A program made the position numbers and the translations under genes. A DNA stretch of 64,000 nt from JADLDB01 sp040752975 (GTDB taxonomy: Bacteria; Myxococcota; Myxococcia; Myxococcales; Myxococcaceae), in the NCBI GenBank assembly GCA_040752975.1, contig JBFMHF010000017.1:1-64000 (forward strand). Direction: 5' to 3'. The notes beneath the pieces were generated by a model, which saw only the letters and a list, made by a program, of their open reading frames with translations, searched no databases and had not been told where the DNA came from. Every line of letters starts with the position of its first letter. Position 1 is the stretch's first letter. Positions 60,173-64,000 of the stretch are shown here, one piece after another.

Positions 60173-61633
60173 ATGGCCCTCCTCTTCCCGCGGCTCACAT
60201 CTTCCGACGACGCGGTGGTGCTGACCGTCCCCTCGAAGGAGAAGCGGCGCACCTGCACCGCGCGCGAGCTGGCCCTCCGGTGTGGCCGCCTGGTGCGGGT
60301 GCTGACCGAACGGGGAGTCCGCGCGGGAGAGCGCGTCGGGGTCTGGACGGAAGGGACGCTGGACACGCTGGTGGCGCTGACGGCGACGGCGGTGGGTGGC
60401 TTCGTGACGGTGCCGCTCGACCCGAAGCTGGGGCCGCTCGAGCTGGGGCACATCGCGCAGGACGCGCGGCCAGTGGTGACGGTCGCGGCGGAGGGAGGCG
60501 GGCTGGCGGATCGGCTGCCGGGAGTCCCCCTCGTGACCGTGCCCGCGGGTGAGGCGCCGCTCGAGAGGCAGCGCGAGGTGGACGACGAGCCGCTCCTCAT
60601 CCTCTACACCTCGGGGACGACGGGGTTGCCGAAGGGCGCGGTGCTGAGCGCGCGGAACGTCGCGTTCGACGTCGACGCGCTGGCTCAGGCGTGGAGCTGG
60701 ACGCGCGCGGACACGGTGGTGCACGCGCTGCCGATGTTCCACGTCCACGGGCTGGTGCTCGGCCTCTACGGCTCGCTGCGGAACGGGGCCGGCCTTCACT
60801 GGCTGCCGCGCTTCACCGTCGAGGAGCTGGCGACTGCGCTCTCCTCCTCGCGGGGGGAAGGGAAGCTCCTCTTCGCGGTGCCGACGATGTACCACCGGCT
60901 CGCCGAGGCAGCGGAGGCCTCGGAGGCGCTGGTCGCCGCGCTCCAATCGGCCCGCCTGCTCATCTCCGGTTCCGCGGCCCTGCCTCTGCGCGATCACCAG
61001 CGCCTTCAGGCGTTGACGGGGCGGCGCGTCCTCGAGCGCTACGGCCTGACGGAGACGCTGATCAACACGTCCGTCCGTCCAGGCAGCGAGGACGAAGCGG
61101 GCAGGGTGGGCCGGGCGCTCGACGGCGTGGAGCTCCGCCTGGTGGACGACTCCCGCCAGCCGCTCTCGGCGTCGGACGACGCGACGATCGGCGAGGTGGC
61201 GGTGAGAGGCCCCAACGTCTTCCTGGGCTACCTGAACCGGCCCGACGCCACGGCGGCGGTGAAGGACCCGGACGGCTGGTACTACACGGGCGATCTCGCG
61301 ACGCGGCGCGCGGACGGGAGCGTGCGCATCGTGGGGCGGCGCGCGACGGATCTCATCAAGTGCGGCGGCTACAAGGTGGGGGCCGGCGAAGTCGAGGCGG
61401 CGCTGCTCGAGCACCCGCAGGTGCGCGAGGCGGCGGTGGTGGGCCGGCCCGATCCCGATCTCGGCGAGAAGATCGTCGCCTTCGTCGTCACCTCGGGAGA
61501 GGCAACACCGGCGGTGCTGCAGGACTTCGTGGCGAAGCAGCTGTCTCCGCACAAGCGGCCGCGGGAGGTCCATGTCGTCGACGCCCTGCCGCGCAACGCG
61601 ATGGGAAAGGTGCAGAAGACCAGGCTGCCTTGA
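60173..61633 (+). CDS. MatB-like AMP-dependent acyl-CoA synthetase
   Basis: A 486-residue ANL-superfamily ligase. The phosphate loop YTSGTTGLPKG, PMFHVHGLVLGLYG, LERYGLTETLINTS, YTGDLATRRADG and the catalytic Lys in DALPRNAMGKVQK are all present. The HVHGL and LERYGxTETxxNTS spellings are those of malonyl-CoA synthetase (MatB), which makes malonyl-CoA from malonate. No decarboxylase or transporter partner is adjacent. The ATG at 60173 is preferred over one at 60083, because it starts at the conserved N-terminus and leaves room for divergent promoters. Confidence 0.88.
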   Translation: MALLFPRLTSSDDAVVLTVPSKEKRRTCTARELALRCGRLVRVLTERGVRAGERVGVWTEGTLDTLVALTATAVGGFVTVPLDPKLGPLELGHIAQDARPVVTVAAEGGGLADRLPGVPLVTVPAGEAPLERQREVDDEPLLILYTSGTTGLPKGAVLSARNVAFDVDALAQAWSWTRADTVVHALPMFHVHGLVLGLYGSLRNGAGLHWLPRFTVEELATALSSSRGEGKLLFAVPTMYHRLAEAAEASEALVAALQSARLLISGSAALPLRDHQRLQALTGRRVLERYGLTETLINTSVRPGSEDEAGRVGRALDGVELRLVDDSRQPLSASDDATIGEVAVRGPNVFLGYLNRPDATAAVKDPDGWYYTGDLATRRADGSVRIVGRRATDLIKCGGYKVGAGEVEAALLEHPQVREAAVVGRPDPDLGEKIVAFVVTSGEATPAVLQDFVAKQLSPHKRPREVHVVDALPRNAMGKVQKTRLP

Positions 61634-61700
61634 GCGCCGGCAATCGCCCTGCGGCCGCTCCGTAGCATCCGTCGTCACCCTTTCAGGAGACGACACGTCG

Positions 61701-62027
61701 ATGAGGAATCAGGGACTTCCCCGCTGGCTGAAGGTGCTGCTCCTGCTGGTCGCCGTGGTGGTGCTGGGACCGCCGGTGCTGGGTTTTGCGCTCGGGTTGG
61801 CGGGCCTCGTCGTGGGCCTGGCCGCGGTGCTGCTGAAGGTCGGCCTCGTCGCGCTGGCCATCTTCCTCGTGGTGTCGCTGTTCCGGGCGGCCCTGGGCGG
61901 GTCCTCCCGGGGGCCGGAGTCGCTCTCACCCCACGGCGACACGGTGTCGCGCGTCGAGGCGCTGGACAGCTCGAAGCGCGCCCTGGACGAGGAACTGGAA
62001 CGCGCGATCGCAGCGAGCCGTCGCTGA
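61701..62027 (+). CDS. Small membrane protein with two hydrophobic segments
   Basis: A 108-residue protein with a long hydrophobic stretch that can form two TM helices (VLLLLVAVVVLGPPVLGFALGL and LVALAIFLVVSLFRAA), followed by a charged cytosolic tail ending LDEELERAIAASRR, probably helical. An AGGAG sits 11 nt upstream of the ATG. No family recognised. Confidence 0.68.
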   Translation: MRNQGLPRWLKVLLLLVAVVVLGPPVLGFALGLAGLVVGLAAVLLKVGLVALAIFLVVSLFRAALGGSSRGPESLSPHGDTVSRVEALDSSKRALDEELERAIAASRR

Positions 62028-62085
62028 CGGGGCCTGGGCTCGAGTCGCAGGCCGAGGGGGGGGAACGCGACCGTCCACGCGCGAG

Positions 62086-62706
62086 CTACTCCGGCGCGTA
62101 AGGCAGTTGCTCCGTTCCCGAGAAGATCCCGAAGACCACCCGCCCCACCCACCAGGCGAGCGCCAGTCCAGCTGCTCCCGCAGCCAGCATCGCGGCGAGG
62201 AAGGGCCCGGTGCGCTGGGGCGCATCGTCGAACCACGCGGCCACGAGTCCCGCCGGCGCCCCCGACACCGCCAGCAGCACCGGGAAGGCCAGCGAGTTCA
62301 TCAGGAGCGAGCGCCTCGCCAGTCGATGGTTCTCCTCCACCGACACCGCCCCTTCGCGCATCGCCTTCTCGAGCCCCAGCACCTCGGCGCGCCAGAAGGC
62401 GCACTCGCTGACGGACGGCATCTGTGCGCGGGTGTCCACCAGGAACAGCGTCGTCACCTCCAGCCGACCGCCTCGGCGCTGGGCCTCGACCCGGACCTCC
62501 ACGTTCCACCACCTCGGGCTGAAGGCCACCAGGTTGAGGACGGACTGCCCCCGAGTGGCGATCACCTGCCCTGCGGTCGGACCGGACAGCCGGTATCCAG
62601 CCGCGCGGAGGTACTCGTCCGCGCGCGCGAAGGCGGCTTCGAGCTCGCCGTCGAGCGCGAATCGGGTCCCCAGCCGAAGCGGGCCCTCGGTCGTCCTGCC
62701 CGGCAC
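62086..62706 (-). CDS. Membrane protein with C-terminal TM pair
   Basis: A 206-residue protein starting at GTG. The N-terminal ~110 residues are a soluble beta-alpha domain (VEVRVEAQRRGGRLEVTTLFLVDT), followed by two hydrophobic segments in the C-terminal half (NSLAFPVLLAVSGAPAGLVAAWF; FLAAMLAAGAAGLALAWWVG). I do not recognise a family. It starts 10 nt after the cystathionine beta-synthase stop on the same strand and is likely co-transcribed. Confidence 0.68.
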   Translation of the reverse strand: MPGRTTEGPLRLGTRFALDGELEAAFARADEYLRAAGYRLSGPTAGQVIATRGQSVLNLVAFSPRWWNVEVRVEAQRRGGRLEVTTLFLVDTRAQMPSVSECAFWRAEVLGLEKAMREGAVSVEENHRLARRSLLMNSLAFPVLLAVSGAPAGLVAAWFDDAPQRTGPFLAAMLAAGAAGLALAWWVGRVVFGIFSGTEQLPYAPE

Positions 62707-62715
62707 CGGCCGCCC

Positions 62716-64000
62716 TTACGCCCCGGCGAGGAACTCGATGAGATCGATCTTCGTCACCACCGCGGTGATCTTCTGCCCTTCCCGCACCACCGCCACGTTG
62801 TCCTGGCCGAACACCTGGCGCAGCTGCGGAATGGTCGTCTCCGGCGTCACCACGCCCTGCAGCGGGGCGATCAGCGCGTCGATCGGATCCTGCAGCTTGT
62901 AGCTGCCACCGATGAGGCCGTTGAGCAGGTCGTACTCGTGGATCATCCCCACCGCGGTGCCGTCGGCGGCGAGCACCGGCATCTGCGAGATGCCGTGCTT
63001 CTTCATGTCTTCGATCACCTGGCCGATCTTCTCGCCCTTGCCCGCGGTGATCAGCTTCTGCTTGCGCCCCGCGAGGATGTCCCGGACCGTGCCCGGGCCC
63101 TTCTCCTCGAGGAAGCCGTTATCCCGCATCCACTCGTCCGAGTAGAACTTCGAGATGTACGAGTTCCCCGAGTCGGGCAGCACCACCACGATCGTCTTGC
63201 CCTTGCCCACCTCCCGCGCGAGCTCCATGGCCGAGTGCACGGCCGCGCCCGACGAGCCGCCGCCGAAGATGCCTTCCTCCCGCGCCAGCCGCCGCGCCGC
63301 GATGAAGGACTGCCGGTCGTCCACCTGGCGGATCTGGTCGACCACCTTGAAGTCCATCGCGCCGCAGAGCATGTCCTCGCCGATGCCTTCCACCTTGTAG
63401 ACGTGCGCGTCTCCCACCTTCCCCGTCTTGAAGTACCCGGCGTAGATCGAGCCGATCGGATCCACGCCCACGTTCTGGATCTTCGGGTTCTTCTCCTTGA
63501 GGAACTTGCCCGCGCCGCTCATCGTCCCGCCGGTGCCGAGGCCGGCGACGAAGTAGTCCAGCTTCCCGTCGAGCTGCTGCCAGATCTCCGGGCCGGTGGT
63601 GAGGTAGTGCGCCTCGATGTTGTCCGGCGAGTGGTACTGGTTCGGGTAGAAGGCGCCGGGCGTCTCGCGCACCAGGCGCTTGGCCGTCTCGTAGTAGCTG
63701 CGGGGATCGTCGGCCGGCACGTTGGTCGGCGTCACCACCACCTGCGCGCCCATCGCCTTCAGGCGGTTCACCTTCTCGGCCGACATCTTGTCCGGCATGG
63801 TGAAGATGCACTTGTAGCCGCGCACCGCCGCCACCATCGCCAGGCCGAAGCCGGTGTTGCCCGAGGTGTTCTCGATGATCGTCCCGCCGGGCTTCAGCTT
63901 CCCTTCCTTCTCGGCCTTGTCGATCATGTGCACCGCCATGCGGTCCTTGATCGCGCCGCCGGGGTTCATGAACTCCAGCTTCACGTAGACGGTGGCGTCG
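62716..64000 (-). CDS. cbs: Cystathionine beta-synthase (5' end outside window)
   Basis: The visible ~428 residues of a PLP enzyme that condenses serine (or O-acetylserine) and homocysteine into cystathionine. The PLP lysine is in NPGGAIKDRM at the very start, followed by ENTSGNTGFGLA, the GTGGTMSG phosphate loop and GGGSSGAA. A C-terminal CBS pair (ILAGRKQKLITAGKGEKIGQVIEDM, and APLQGVVTPETTIPQLRQVF) makes it CBS-like rather than a plain cysteine synthase. The frame continues to the window edge (DATVYVKLEF), so the N-terminus lies outside. The gamma-synthase/lyase partner is about 6 kb away. Confidence 0.93.
   Translation of the reverse strand, partial: DATVYVKLEFMNPGGAIKDRMAVHMIDKAEKEGKLKPGGTIIENTSGNTGFGLAMVAAVRGYKCIFTMPDKMSAEKVNRLKAMGAQVVVTPTNVPADDPRSYYETAKRLVRETPGAFYPNQYHSPDNIEAHYLTTGPEIWQQLDGKLDYFVAGLGTGGTMSGAGKFLKEKNPKIQNVGVDPIGSIYAGYFKTGKVGDAHVYKVEGIGEDMLCGAMDFKVVDQIRQVDDRQSFIAARRLAREEGIFGGGSSGAAVHSAMELAREVGKGKTIVVVLPDSGNSYISKFYSDEWMRDNGFLEEKGPGTVRDILAGRKQKLITAGKGEKIGQVIEDMKKHGISQMPVLAADGTAVGMIHEYDLLNGLIGGSYKLQDPIDALIAPLQGVVTPETTIPQLRQVFGQDNVAVVREGQKITAVVTKIDLIEFLAGA

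Overview
This is a GC-rich stretch of chromosome that reads as Myxococcota, most likely a Cystobacterineae relative of Myxococcus, Stigmatella or Anaeromyxobacter. The strongest markers are an adjacent carD-carG pair (an HMGA-like AT-hook regulator and its zinc-binding partner, known from myxobacteria), a DUF2378/TIGR02265 protein (a myxobacterial paralogous family), many cysteine-rich or Asp-Ala-Gly-rich lipoproteins, Rho with a long acidic N-terminal region, and pervasive GTG/TTG starts with 4-base stop/start overlaps. I saw no rRNA, tRNA, CRISPR array, intact insertion sequence or prophage. Both edges cut genes: rho at the left and a cystathionine beta-synthase at the right.

Layout. 1-4.8 kb (+): rho, three lipoproteins and a coiled-coil protein. 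4.8-8.75 kb (-): receiver-only response regulator, aldo/keto reductase, SEC-C methionine aminopeptidase with a small partner, a 164-bp foldback element, and an alpha/beta hydrolase. 8.9-11.4 kb (+): Kv-beta-type aldo/keto reductase and a predicted beta-helix exported protein. 11.5-17.7 kb (-): a compact run of a small exported protein, a terminator-like hairpin, carD, carG, a membrane-anchored protein, a GT39-like glycosyltransferase and two lipoproteins. 17.8-22.4 kb: vapC relic, cyaY, sixA-like phosphatase, lipoprotein plus AidB-like acyl-CoA dehydrogenase, and small proteins. 22.4-38.2 kb (-): Gly-rich lipoprotein, a 44-aa membrane ORF, then an overlapping giant exported protein / alpha-2-macroglobulin / penicillin-binding protein 1C operon, and an HDOD protein. 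38.5-44.7 kb (+): exported proteins and a TatT-DctP-DctQ-DctM TRAP transporter operon whose DctM has an unusual repeat tail. 44.7-48.1 kb: GNAT acetyltransferase, a tandem-repeat intergenic island, a LysM protein, and a divergent YkgJ / zinc-finger membrane pair. 48.1-55.2 kb: two rRNA methyltransferases, a metallo-beta-lactamase-fold enzyme, a three-CxxCH lipoprotein, and an S46 dipeptidyl-peptidase. 55.3-64 kb: a trans-sulfuration enzyme, a Gly/Ala-repeat protein with the DUF2378 protein, an envelope beta-barrel candidate, a MatB-like acyl-CoA synthetase, small membrane proteins and cystathionine beta-synthase.

How parts fit together. The A2M-PBP1C pairing is a recognised periplasmic defence and cell-wall-repair module; here a third, 1758-residue exported protein is translationally coupled upstream of it, which I consider the best candidate for an undescribed extension of a system. 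CarD and CarG act as one regulatory unit in Myxococcus, and here they head a chain of envelope and glycosylation genes. Cystathionine beta-synthase and the gamma-synthase/lyase-like enzyme could together make a trans-sulfuration route, although they are about 6 kb apart. Much of the rest is exported, as expected for a gliding, predatory or soil deltaproteobacterial-type envelope.
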